Program-made: the position numbers and the translations under genes
The notes under the pieces: model-generated
What the model saw: only the letters and a program-made list of their open reading frames with translations
The model's database searches: none
Told to the model about the DNA's origin: nothing
In this document: piece by piece, positions 20,352-29,975 of the stretch
Layout: every line of letters begins with the position of its first letter
How positions within the stretch are numbered: the first letter of the stretch is position 1
Origin: Prorocentrum cordatum
Lineage: Eukaryota > Sar > Dinophyceae > Prorocentrales > Prorocentraceae
Length of the DNA stretch: 35,000 nt
Direction: 5' to 3'
Assembly (NCBI GenBank): GCA_963575745.1
Contig: CAUYUJ010018638.1
Coordinates: 295,001 to 330,000 of the forward strand

Positions 20352-20532
20352 GTCGGGCCTGTCCCCCTACATGGGGATTTTCGACGAAAAATGAAAAATA
20401 CCCCAAGAATGCCCCCAAAAGGTAAAAAAATACTCAAAAATAGTCCCCATACTGTTTTTTGGTTTTTTTGACTATGTTGGGGGTATTTTCTATTTTTCGT
20501 CGAAATCCCCCTGTATGGGGGACAGGCCCGAC
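20352..20532. mobile_element. MITE-like element, copy 5 (best-preserved inverted repeats)
   Basis: Ends GTCGGGCCTGTCCCCCTACA and its inverse TGTATGGGGGACAGGCCCGAC. The complementarity continues far inward: GATTTTCGACGAAAAATG on the left matches ATTTTTCGTCGAAATC on the right, and AATACCCC matches GGGGGTATT. It is 181 bp and non-coding. The sub-terminal CCCCC-TACA/TGTA-GGGGG is itself a small palindrome. TAA-like sequence flanks both sides. Confidence 0.9.
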
Positions 20533-20699
20533 ATAAGATTAGTGGGGGGGGGCACGAAGGCCGCACAGAAGCGGCACCGCGCCTGTTCCCCAGGCACTCC
20601 ACGCGAGCAAGGGGGCCTCGCGTGCTGTTGGCACACCAGCCCTGGCACGCCCCCTGGGGCTCCGCCCGCGTCGACCTGCCCGCCCAGCAGATCCAGCCC

Positions 20700-20905
20700 C
20701 AGGCGAATCGCGCCCCGACGAATCGAGCCGCCGACGAAGCGAGCGCCGGACGATTCGAGCCTCGGCGAATCGGGACCCGACGGATCAAGCCTCCAGCGAA
20801 TCGAGACTCTGGCGAATCGAGACTCTGGCGCATCGAGCCTCGGGCGAGTCGAGCCCTGGCGAACCCATCGAGCCTCAGCAGAACAGGCCCCGACAGGACG
20901 AAACC
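20700..20905 (+). repeat. 15-16-bp array, consensus GGCGAATCGAGCCTC
   Basis: CGAATCG or close variants occur at 20704, 20719, 20734, 20751, 20766, 20781, 20797, 20813, 20829, 20845 and 20861. It reads as Arg/Glu/Ser-rich in two frames. Probably a minisatellite. Confidence 0.85.
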
Positions 20906-20929
20906 CAAGCGACTCGAGTCCGTGCCACT

Positions 20930-22200
20930 TCTGGGTGGGTTGGCGGGGATTGGCGAAGCGTCACACCTTGCCCAACGTTTCCCCTCTTTGTGACCTCCAA
21001 CTAACAACTAACCCACGAGCCCTCAGGTTGGCCCTCTGAGGTGGCGGCAAAATTCGGAAAGGTGGGCTCGGTGTTCCTCCAATGAGTCCCCATCGTTGGT
21101 AGCACGCGCTCGCTTGGCCACTGATTGCATATGATGTGAATCTACATGTTGGCGCAATACGGCATTCATTATCACAAGGCCAGGACGATCCGTTACCACA
21201 GCGATAGCACTGAGACTGTGATGTTGCCATCGAAGCGCTGATGTCGTGGCAGGGAAAATATATTCCCCATGTTGTACATCTAGTACTGTCGAATGCAATA
21301 GCTTCTTCGTTTGATAGATGCCGTTATGTATTGTTTCACTAGCTGGAAGAGATTATTAGTTATGGTTCAGCTTCATGTACAAGTAGCTGAAAACATCTAC
21401 AGGGTGACGTAATTAATGAAATGATATAATATGTATATAAATTAGCTTGAATGAATAATTAGTTTGCCGGCTCCCGTGTTCCCAAACATTGTTCATACCA
21501 TGCCAATTCCTTCACTACCACTACATTGCTTGGGCGGTGATTTGATGGTGCCTGAACCCTCGCGGCCAAAACATGCAGGTAGATGCAAGGAGGCTGCCGC
21601 GTCAGCTCCGGGAGCCATGCTGCCTGCGCCGCCACTAAGACGACCGAGCTCGGCTTCATCTGGCCCTTGCACGCCTCGGCATGGAGGTGCGACGGCAAAT
21701 CAATGAACAGTAATCCACCCGCCGCGCGACAAAAACTTCGACGACGAACGCATACATCACTGCCACTCAACACAGAAAGCTGCGAGTGCGCAAGACATTC
21801 GACAAACGAGCGCTGACGTTCTGTCCGGGAACTATGGCGGCAAAGTGTCCACATACATTCGAAGGTGGGCAACACAACGGCACTGGTTCCAAGCCAACGC
21901 GTGAAATAATTGCAACTGGTGATCCCACTGCGAGTGCAGCCATGGCAAGGTCAATTACTGCTGGCCTGCCTACCTTCTGTCAAGGACGATGAGGGGCTGG
22001 AAGAGGTGGAGCAACCCTGGAGTGTGAACAACAACAAATCGGGAGGGCGACCGATCACCTGCAACAGGGGGAGGCGTGGGGATGTGCCCCAACTGCATCT
22101 TGTGACCTCTGGTGTCCGATCTCGTGTCAGCGGAGGACGGCCCTGCGCCGCCTGGGGCTGCGCGCGCTGCGCGGGCGCTCCCGGCGGGCAGAAGACGGGC
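20930..22200. other. Low-repeat region with unassigned open frames
   Basis: Composition becomes more balanced, with an AT-rich core at about 21240-21460. Minus-strand frames at 21023-21298 (91 codons, containing SLEEHRAHLSEF) and 21459-21875 (138 codons, ending LAWYEQCLGTREPAN) have protein-like composition and overlap no array. No family, splice pattern or start context supports either, so they stay unassigned. This is the next most likely place for real exons after the kinase locus. Confidence 0.3.
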
Positions 22201-22204
22201 TTCA

Positions 22205-22263
22205 AGAGGAGGAGGAGGAGGAGGAGGAGGAGGAGGAGGAGGAGGAGGAGGAGGAGGAGGAGG
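22205..22263 (+). repeat. (GGA)n microsatellite
   Basis: About 19 uninterrupted GGA triplets. On the plus strand it sits inside an Arg-rich open frame that ends at 22419. Confidence 0.95.
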
Positions 22264-22524
22264 GCCGGACGGGCGGGCCTCCATCGAGTCCTCGAGGGAC
22301 CTCCCGAGGAGCTCCTGCAGTCCGCGCGGGCGCGGGTGCGAATCGGCAGAGGAGCGCGCGCGAAGGGCGCGGAGAGCGCCCGGAGGCGGGCGAAGGGCGC
22401 CCGGAGAAAGCCCATGTAGAGACCAAAGGCCCCTTGCGAAGCAGAAGTGGGCCTGACCCTAAATGACAGTACGATGAGGAAGAAGAGCATCCCTTCGCCT
22501 TCCTCCTGGCCTCCACCCTTCCAT

Positions 22525-22882
22525 CCCCCGATGGCCCTCCCTCTCCCTCTCCCTCTCTCTCCCTCTCCCTCTCTCTCTCTCTCCACCCATCTCCCTCTCT
22601 CTTTGCCTCACTCCCTCTCTCTCTCTCTCGCTCTCTGCCTATATATTCAATTGTATGCATTCATTTAGCTCGATGTGTTTATGTATCTCTCGCTGATGTG
22701 TTTTCTTCATTGTATGTTGTGTTCTCTTTCTCTCTCGTTCTCTCTCTTTCTCTCTCACCTTTTGCCGTTCGCCTTCTACTGCGTCGCTCAATTACCCCAC
22801 CTTTTGCCGTTCGCCGTCTACTGCATCTAACGGTTACATTATCCTCCCTCCGCTGTTATCCGCTCGCCCGGCTTATTTTGAT

Positions 22883-22925
<43 letters not shown>

Positions 22926-23215
22926 GCATGAACATATGCGTATCCCTCTCTCTCGCTCTCTTTATCTGTGCTTCTCTGTCTCTATCTCTCTCTCTCCCTC
23001 GCTCTGTCTCTGGCTGTCTGTCAGTCTCTCTCCCTCTCGCTCTCTCTCTCCCTCTCTCTAGGTGTCTCTCTCTCTCTCTCTATCTCTCTCGCTCTTGCGT
23101 TCGCTCAACCTCATTCGGTATCTCTCTCCCTCTCTCTCCCTCTCTCTCTTGTTTGTTATGTTCCTCTCTGTCTCTCCCTCTTTCTCTCTCTCTCTCTCTT
23201 GCTCTCTGTACCTGT
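22525..23215 (+). repeat. Compound (CT)n microsatellite with a (TA)n core
   Basis: CTCTCT-rich blocks at 22530-22640, 22720-22765 and 22945-23210 are separated by unique sequence and by (TA)17-18 at 22887-22920. A direct repeat CACCTTTTGCCGTTCGCC(T/G)TCTACTGC occurs at 22757 and 22798. Confidence 0.9.
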
Positions 23216-23264
23216 ACACATACAAACAACTCCACTACACATAGAAAACTCATCCGCCAAAACA

Positions 23265-23900
23265 TGGGCATCGGCCAGGGACGCTGGGTCGCGAGCACCC
23301 CGGGAGGGCCAACGACGGCCCCGAATGGCCCCACGAGTGCCCCAGAGCACCCACGAAGGCCCCGAGAGACCCCGAAGAGATCCCCAAGACGGCCAAGATG
23401 GGCCGAAGACAGCCCAAGATGGACTCAATGCGGCCGCGTGACGGGCCAACCAGCTCCCAAGACCGTTCAGTGAGAGCTCCAAAATGACCCCCAACAGGCA
23501 CGCGAGAGGGAAACATCATTACTCTGTGATTTGCGCGGTCGCAAAAGGAAATATCATCGGTCTCGCAGGTTCGACCTCCCGAGCATCCAAGACAGTCCAA
23601 GGGGCCCCAACAGCGCACACAAACTGTCCCAACTGCGCCCAGGAAGGCCCCGAGAGGTGCCCAAGACGGCCCAAAGGGGGGGCCTCAAGAGGGCTGCCAG
23701 ATGGGCTCCACACAACCCAAGAGGCCCCAAGACAGCCCACCAGGGCCCCCAAACTGTTCCTAAGCAGCCCTGAGAGACCCTGGAGGTGGCCCGGAGAGGC
23801 CCACGAGAGTCCCACGAAGGCAACGAAGAGGCCTGCACGAAGGCTTCAAAAGGGTCTCCAGAGACTCACAAGGGGGCCTCACTCGCAACCCTAGATCAAT
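23265..23900 (+). repeat. Degenerate 11-bp (CAAGAGGCCCC-type) array
   Basis: CCAAGACGGCC, CCCGAGAGACC, CCACGAAGGCC and similar motifs recur at 10-12-base spacing for over 600 bases. It is flanked by CT microsatellite on the left and TA microsatellite on the right, the same setting as the array at 2000-2530. Confidence 0.75.
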
Positions 23901-23929
23901 GCGGCGACGACCAGAGAGCCAACACACAC

Positions 23930-24065
23930 ACATGTATGGATATATATATATATACATGTAGACATATAGATACACATACATGCATACGTACATACACACA
24001 TACGTATGTGTGACTATGTGTATACGATATGTATATTTGTACAAAAAAAAACATAGCTATATGTA
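23930..24065 (+). repeat. AT-rich microsatellite block
   Basis: (TA)n with ACATA and CATACA variants, ending in an A8-9 run near 24043. Confidence 0.85.
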
Positions 24066-24250
24066 TAAACGGTACCCCCCCACTGAGATCTACCTGAAAT
24101 CCTCCCTGCTCCGAACTTATCTTCAGACATCGTGTTCCTCGAACCGGTGTTCGGCATTTTCTTTTAACATCCATATTTGGACGCCGACCGAGAAGTGGGG
24201 AATGGGAAAGTTAAAGAGCCTTTGTGTAAGGCTCGCCAACAAGCAATCTT

Positions 24251-24645
24251 GAGGCCGCCACTAAATAATCTCCAAACAGGAAACCCACATAAAACAATCC
24301 TTCTTGCAATGCCGCCACAAAAATAATCCTTCCGCAAGACCGTCACAAACGGAATCCATGTGTAAGGAATATGAGTATAAGGCCGCCATAAAGGGAAACG
24401 GTGTGTGAGGCCGCCACGAACAGGAATCTGTTTGCAGGGCCGCAAAAGGAATCCTCTTTGTAAGGCCGCCACAGCACGAATGCGTTGGTGCGGCCGCCAC
24501 ACAAGGAATTTCTTTTGTAGGGCCGCCAGAAAAGGAGTCCTTTTGAAGAGCTGCACAAAAAAAATGATCCTTTCGTAAGGCCGTCGCAAAAGGAACCCTC
24601 CTGTGAAGCCGCCACAAAAATAATACTTCTGCAAGGCCGTCAATC
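24251..24645 (+). repeat. 28-29-bp palindromic tandem array, about 13 units
   Basis: GCCGCCAC or a one-base variant occurs at 24254, 24311, 24339, 24382, 24410, 24439, 24465, 24493, 24522, 24549, 24580, 24609 and 24636. Most spacings are 28-29 bp. The consensus unit is GGCCGCCACAAAAGGAATCC followed by TTTTGTAA. Its ACAAAAGGA..TCCTTTTGT core is a near-perfect palindrome. Units are much diverged, unlike a CRISPR array, and there are no unique spacers. Confidence 0.85.
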
Positions 24646-25014
24646 AACTTTCGGAAATCAGCGGCGGACGCCAAGGAAAAGAATGACAAACACAGTCAAA
24701 ATAAGAAACGCATAACGAACAACAAAGAAACACAAACAATGTGGTTTTGTTTCATCTGTTTTCTTTGAATTGCATTGCTTTTTGATGTGTTTGCGTAGGC
24801 TGCAATTGACTTTCATGCTTCAGGTTGTGCTTCCATAGGTGCTCATTAGTGTCTATAGTGTTTCATTGAATTTTCATCGGCTTCATTTGCTTGCACTTGT
24901 TGTTGTTTGATTTGTTTTCGCGATCCGTATATGTATTTTCCTGTTGTTCGTTGTGTGTTTGTTTCCTTTTGCTCTTGACTTGTTTCCCTTATTTCCAAAA
25001 AAGTTTCCACACAT
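24646..25014 (+). repeat. Spacer block of a higher-order repeat, copy 1
   Basis: AT-rich T-biased block with AACAACAAAGAAACACAAACAA and TGCAATTGACTTTCATGCTT. Its CCATAGGTGCTCATT (about 24833) matches CATAGGTGTTCATT in the block at 25136-25469, 461 bp away. Confidence 0.7.
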
Positions 25015-25135
25015 TGTTAGACCGACGCAGAAAAGACTCATTGTTTGTGTTAGGCCACCACAAAAGAACATTGTCTATACGGGGCCGCCACACATCCAAT
25101 CCTTATGTAAAGCCGCCAACAACCAACCGCGGAAA
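25015..25135 (+). repeat. 28-bp palindromic array, second block (about 4 units)
   Basis: GACCGACGCAGAAAAG, GGCCACCACAAAAGAAC, GGCCGCCACACATCCAATCC and AGCCGCCAACAACC are further units of the 28-bp array. Confidence 0.75.
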
Positions 25136-25469
25136 ACAAAGACAACAATGAACAACACGAAAACCGATAACAACCCACTGATAAAACAAGGGCAACATAA
25201 TAAGCAGTGCGTTTGTGCTGGTTCTCTCTGAATGTTATTGGTTTCTATGTCTTCATAAATGGCAATTGATTTGCATTGAATTGAACTGTGCTTTCATAGG
25301 TGTTCATTTGGCGCATGTGCTTTTTCACCGGCAATTCATCGGTGTTCGCTGGTGCCCGTTGTTTTTCTTGCTGCTGTTTCGCAGTATTTGTTGTGTATCA
25401 CTTGTTCACTGTGTGCTCCTTGTGTTTCTTGTGGTTCCCCCTTTTTTGGTGCCCGAGGAGTCTCCGACA
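25136..25469 (+). repeat. Spacer block of a higher-order repeat, copy 2
   Basis: Homologous to 24646-25014 by order and sequence: AACAATGAACAACACGAAAACC, then GGCAATTGATTTGCATTG, then CATAGGTGTTCATT. Confidence 0.7.
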
Positions 25470-25685
25470 TTGTCAAGCCGCCACAGAAGGAATCATTGTG
25501 TAAGGCCGCCACTGAAAGCATGGTTTGTAGAAGGCCGGCACAAAAAACACTTTTGTAGGGCCGCCACCAACCATAACCCATTTTTCAAGCCCGCCCCTAA
25601 GGGATGATGCCATAAAACCGCCAGAAAATCCACCTTTTTTGAGCCGCCGCTATTAAGCCGCTATACAGCCGCCAAAATAACGGCG
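25470..25685 (+). repeat. 28-bp palindromic array, third block
   Basis: AGCCGCCACAGAAGGAATC, GGCCGCCACTGAAAGC, GGCCGGCACAAAAAAC, GGCCGCCACCAACC and later degenerate units. Array spacing to the previous block is about 455 bp. Confidence 0.75.
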
Positions 25686-25849
25686 TTAGCGCTGAACGCC
25701 TCAACGCATGGAACACCATCGCCCTCGATTGGCGGCGGTCGGCGCACCCCTGGAAGGCTTCTCTTTCGTGTACGGCAAGTTCGTGCCGTGACGACCCTGG
25801 CGTTGCTTTCTGACACCGCGTCGAGTAATCAACCTTGAACAATCGGCGG

Positions 25850-26490
25850 CTTTCCGATCACCCGATCGTTCCATGTAGGCCGATTCTGGGTCACTGGCGG
25901 CGTTCAACCTAGAACGACGCGAAGCTACCGTATTAATGTTGTCAAAAATGGAAGAATTCTATGCGTGTTCCATTTACTTTGGGCGCGCGATGCGTGCAGA
26001 AGTGTATCGGAAGATGGACATGGCCCCCAGCTTCATTTTCTCAGGGAGCCTGAGCCACGGCGGACGCACTCCTTGAAGGTTTCTTCTTTGATTCGTGTCG
26101 ACAAAGGGGGGAAGTATAAGCATGTTCGCTGATTTTGGGTGCGGGAAGCCTATCATTAGACACGTATCGGATGAAACACATCGCCATCAATGCCGCTTGT
26201 ATAATGATATTGAACCACGGCGGAGGCGCGCCTGAAGGCTCTTCATTTTGAAAGAACAGACTGTCGCCCCAAGGGGAAATTACGTGCACTACTGTCATCA
26301 GAACCGCAACGGATGAACACTCGCATCCTCGATGTTACTTGACTAAGGGATTCCAGCCACGGCGGACACACCCTTGGAAGATCCCCACGGATGCCGTCCA
26401 AAGGAAGAAACGCCCTAGTTTTGTCATTGCTTTTGGGCACGGGATGCCTGCCGTTAGAAACGTGAATATGTAAGTGTACGTGCGCAATAA
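25850..26490 (-). repeat. ~150-158-bp diverged tandem repeat, about 4 copies
   Basis: CCACGGCGGA(C/G)GC recurs at about 26055, 26215 and 26355. A second landmark, TTTGGG(C/T)(G/A)CG(G/C)GA(A/T)GCCTG/TATC, occurs at about 25977, 26135 and 26429. A diverged start, GGCGGCGGTCGGCGCACCCC, lies at 25729. Minus-strand frames in each unit give related peptides (PPW, HPVPK/LPAPK), as expected of a DNA repeat. Confidence 0.7.
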
Positions 26491-27190
26491 AGTGTTGGCA
26501 GCCATGGGAATACATCCACGTCTGACTCCTGAACCGCCTGAATTAAAAGTTCTTTCATGGCTCGCATTCCCTTCTGAGCTTTGTTGCATGCGGCGGAAGG
26601 AAAAGCCAACAAATGATTGGTTGGTTCTGGTCGCCATCATCGCATTCTGCGCGCGCTTGTAAAAAGGGACCGCGACGCACGTTTGCAACGAGTGCAAGTT
26701 CATTTCCGGCTCTTCGACCAAACGCTGTCGCAGTGATTGAATATTGTGAACATGATTGTTTTCAGCGCGTCCTGCGTCTTTCGCGCATTCGCTGGCGCTT
26801 TCAATTTATAATGCATACTGTGGGAAAGCCTTGCCTTGCACATCGCTTAGCTGTGCTTAATGAGTGTGCACGTCGAGCTACATGCTTGCAAACTTCTTTC
26901 TGCCTTCATCACCAGGTTGAAACATGGTGGAATGCGTTGGCAATTCTGCACGATCCCCCCGCGAATGAACAAGGCGCGTCCGTCTTTGGATGCCCCCGAG
27001 TCGCGACCTTCGCGTTAGCAATTTTGTTGCTGCGCCGCGTGCTGCTTTGCGTGATTATCTTGCCTTTACGCTACGGCCACACACAAAACATCTCATATTG
27101 GACGCCTCCGTCGTGCTCGTTGCCTCCAGCCTCTCTCCCTCCCCCCTCCCTCCTTCGTCCTCCGAGCGGGGGCAGGGAGAAATAATATTT
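26491..27190. other. Unique spacer with an unassigned plus-strand frame
   Basis: A 190-codon plus-strand frame (26613-27185) contains CLHHQVETWWNALAILHDPP. Composition is protein-like in the middle, but the ends run into simple sequence and no family is recognised. Confidence 0.25.
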
Positions 27191-27220
27191 CAGAAGGAAG
27201 GAGTGAGCGAGCGAAATGTT

Positions 27221-27223
27221 GAC

Positions 27224-27257
<34 letters not shown>

Positions 27258-27258
27258 T
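27221..27258 (+). repeat. (TA)n microsatellite
   Basis: ATATATAT runs broken by ACA. No promoter can be assigned. Confidence 0.9.
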
Positions 27259-27404
27259 ATAAAAAAAGATGTGCCTGGCGAGGCTAGACGGGGAACCATC
27301 TGTGCAGACGAAACAGAATTCAAAACATGCATACAAGCCTCAGGAAGTCTGGGCTTGGCTGAGAGCGAGGGCGGCGACCCTGTCAGCGTGGCAAACGCTC
27401 GTCC

Positions 27405-27530
27405 GTTGGACGCCGTCGTCGTCGTCGCAACGTCTCCGTCGTCTCCTCGTCGTCTCCTCGTCGTCTCGGTCGTCGTCTCCGTCTCCGTCGTCTCCTCGTG
27501 GTCTCCGCCAATCGTCGTCTCCAACGTCCC
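27405..27530 (+). repeat. CGTCTC / TCGTCG degenerate array
   Basis: GTCGTCGTC, then CGTCTCCGTCGTCTCCTCGTC repeated. Its strand sense (GTC-rich on plus) is opposite to the (GAC)n of the composite satellite. Confidence 0.8.
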
Positions 27531-27609
27531 CTATCTCCTTTAGGCACTCCTCCTCAAGCGCGCCAGCCAATCCGACATTGAGCAACCTTGCCTTTGATCC
27601 CTTCCCCGC

Positions 27610-27740
27610 CGGGGTGGGGGGGGAAGGCGGTGGTCCCAGGGGGGGGGGGGGCCGGCAAGGGGTCCAGGGGGGGGGGGGGTCGACGGGGGGGGGCGCCCCC
27701 CACATACGCATCCCCCCGCCCCCCCGGGCGGTTCCGGGGC
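27610..27740 (+). other. Multiple poly-G runs (possible G-quadruplex region)
   Basis: Runs of 8, 14, 13 and 9 G occur within about 80 bases, followed by C runs. The purity of the runs also makes this a likely site of assembly error. Confidence 0.8.
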
Positions 27741-27759
27741 CGTGAAACGCCCCAAGACG

Positions 27760-28310
27760 CAGCAAGATTGCACCAAGAGGCCTCCGAGACGGTCCTCGAG
27801 GGCCGAATCGCCGAACTGAAGGTCCACGACGCAAAAGTGGCCTCCAGACAGCTCAGGAGGTTTTCCAAACGCCCCAAGAGGCCCCAAAGATCACTCCCTA
27901 AAGCGCGCCCCATAGGCAAACATCTCAGGTGATCCTGAAGTGTTTGAAAGATTTTGGCGTTCTCGCCTGATCGGCTTCCCGGCGCTCCAACAGCCCAAGA
28001 GTACCCAAAGATCGCCCAAGAGGCCTCCAAAAGAGCCCCAAAACGACCCAAGAGGGCCCCAAGACGGCCCAAGAGGCCTCCAAGACAGCCCAAGAGGCTC
28101 CCAAGACGGCTCCAAGAGGGAACCCAGACGGGGGACCCGAACGGACAATTCGAGCCCTCGGCCTGAAAGTCTCTCATGGGGCTCCCAGATGCCCCCAAGA
28201 ATCCCCTCCCAGAGAGGCCCCAAGAGGCCCCCAGGAAGCTCCAAGAGGCCCCCATAAGGCCCCCCAAAAAGCCTCTCAAGAGGCCCTAAAACTACACTCA
28301 AGAGGCTCCC
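27760..28310 (+). repeat. Degenerate 11-bp (CAAGAGGCCCC) array
   Basis: The clearest example of the family: CCAAGAGGGCC, CCAAGACGGCC, CAAGAGGCCTC, CAAGACAGCC, CAAGAGGCTCC follow each other at 10-11 bases around 28040-28110. It runs directly into the (GTC)n array. Confidence 0.85.
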
Positions 28311-28317
28311 GAGAGCG

Positions 28318-28527
28318 CTCGTCATCGACGTCGTCTTCGTCGTCGTCGTGGTCGACGTCGTCGTCGTCGTCGTCGGCGTCGTCTTCGCCGCCGCCGTCAC
28401 CGCGGCAGCCGCCGCCGCAGTCGGCGTCGTCGTAGTCGCCGTCGTCGGCGTCGTCGCCGCCGTCGCCTGCGCCGCCTTCGCCGCCGCCGCCGCGGCCGCC
28501 ACCGCCGCCGCCGCGGGCCTCGTCGTA

Positions 28528-28560
<33 letters not shown>

Positions 28561-28565
28561 GCTCA
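28318..28565 (-). repeat. (GAC)n array in reverse orientation
   Basis: On the plus strand it reads GTC/GCC repeats (TCGTCGTCGTCG, GCCGCCGCC). It is the reverse complement of module C of the composite satellite and is not followed by module D, so it appears to be a separate or inverted array. Confidence 0.9.
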
Positions 28566-28649
28566 GGACCGGCGGCACAGGCCATGAAAGCCTCCCCAAT
28601 ATATGTGTTTGTGTATGTACGAATGTGTGTATGTGTTAGCCAGCCTTGA

Positions 28650-29975
28650 TCCCAAACCGTGTGCTTTTAGCAATCGACGTTGCACACTGTAGGTGGAACA
28701 ATATATGTGATGCAGTGTATGTAGCGCAATCTACGTTGTACAAAACATGTTGGGCAATATCTCTCTCTCTATATATATGTGTATGTATTGTGGATTATCC
28801 GTGGTGCAGTATACGTGGTGCAATCTATGTTGCGCAATTGACTTGTACAAATGGGTTGACAATTCCAATGTTCTTGCAAACATCCCACCCACCCACCGCC
28901 ACTTGTTTGGCAAACGTCATGCGGCCGCGGTGGCGGTTGACGCATCTCCACGGCCGCATTGATCATACGCGGATCGGCCAGCTGGCTTGGCAGAACTGAT
29001 GCGGCCACGACTGCGGTGGTCGATGGGCCCCCCCAGCGCGTCCCAAAGGCCGCGATGGCGCGCGGGCGCCTCGTGGCAGGTCGGTGACTCGGGAAAGCGC
29101 GCTGGCATGATGACGTCGACAACGGCGGCGACGCGACGAGGAGGGCGGCGGTGATGACGACGACGGCGGCAAGGTCAGCGAAAGGGCCGATGATGGCGAC
29201 GACGATCAAGAGGATCATGTCCATATGTCCATGAAGGTGATTGTGGAGATGATGACGGCGATGGCGGTGACTGACGATGACGACTGCGGCGCAAGTGCGA
29301 TGGCGTCTACGAGGGCGCTTGAGAAGAGCGCGCGCGCAGAAACTCAAGACAACCCGTAGACCGTGATGTTGAACAACCATTGTTTTTTCGTATGTTGCTG
29401 AGGAATTTTACCTGGGTGGGTAGATTTGAAACAGCTGGTTTTGAAGGATTTCGAAATGCGTTGGCGGCTGTTCGCGCATGTGACCCGCGTGGTATTTGTG
29501 GTCAAATATTCGTGTCCTGGATGCAGGACAAGCTATCACGAGTACACCGCGCGGTGAAATGAGATCGCGGGATGTTGGCAGATGTCAAAAAAAAGACGCA
29601 TCTAGTTTTCACATGATTTTGGCAACTGCGCGCAGGCAGTCATCCCGCAAGTCCCTTGATAAAAACCCAGTTGGGTTTTGAAGGTTGCTCTTTTGAAATG
29701 CTTGCACACACAATGTGTCTAAGTATGTTTATGACAAGTTCGCGCGCGCGTGTGCTTATTGTGGTGTCTTGTCTGTCATAGATTGTTGAACATTGCGTCT
29801 GCAAACGAATGTGCTCTCATATGTTGGCACGAATTTAGGGTGGTGGTGCCGGTTGGGCTGGCATGGTATGGGTTCACTAATTGAATGGCCAAATGAGCAG
29901 AGTCGTATGCACATTGTGTTTAGCAAGGGAGTCTCGATAACCTCGGGGGGAAGCGTGCAGTCGCATTCGCTCTAA
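28650..29975 (+). repeat. Composite satellite unit 6 (diverged)
   Basis: Module A is at 28660-28850 (TGTGGTGCAGTATA, CGTGGTGCAATCTA). Module B is at 28855-28925 (TTCTTGCAAACATCCCACCC). The expected (GAC)n is replaced by GC-rich sequence with scattered GACGACG (28925-29320). Module D is barely recognisable. Module E (29830-29965) is of the unit 1 type. Units 1 and 6 share the same diverged B-C border (TGCGGC), so they form a subfamily. Confidence 0.75.

Noticed and set aside
24251-24645. 28-bp repeats considered as a CRISPR array
   Set aside because: Units are contiguous with no unique spacers, are heavily diverged, and the context is eukaryotic.
26613-27185. 190-codon plus-strand frame
   Set aside because: Partly protein-like, but there is no recognised family or splice support, and its ends enter simple sequence.
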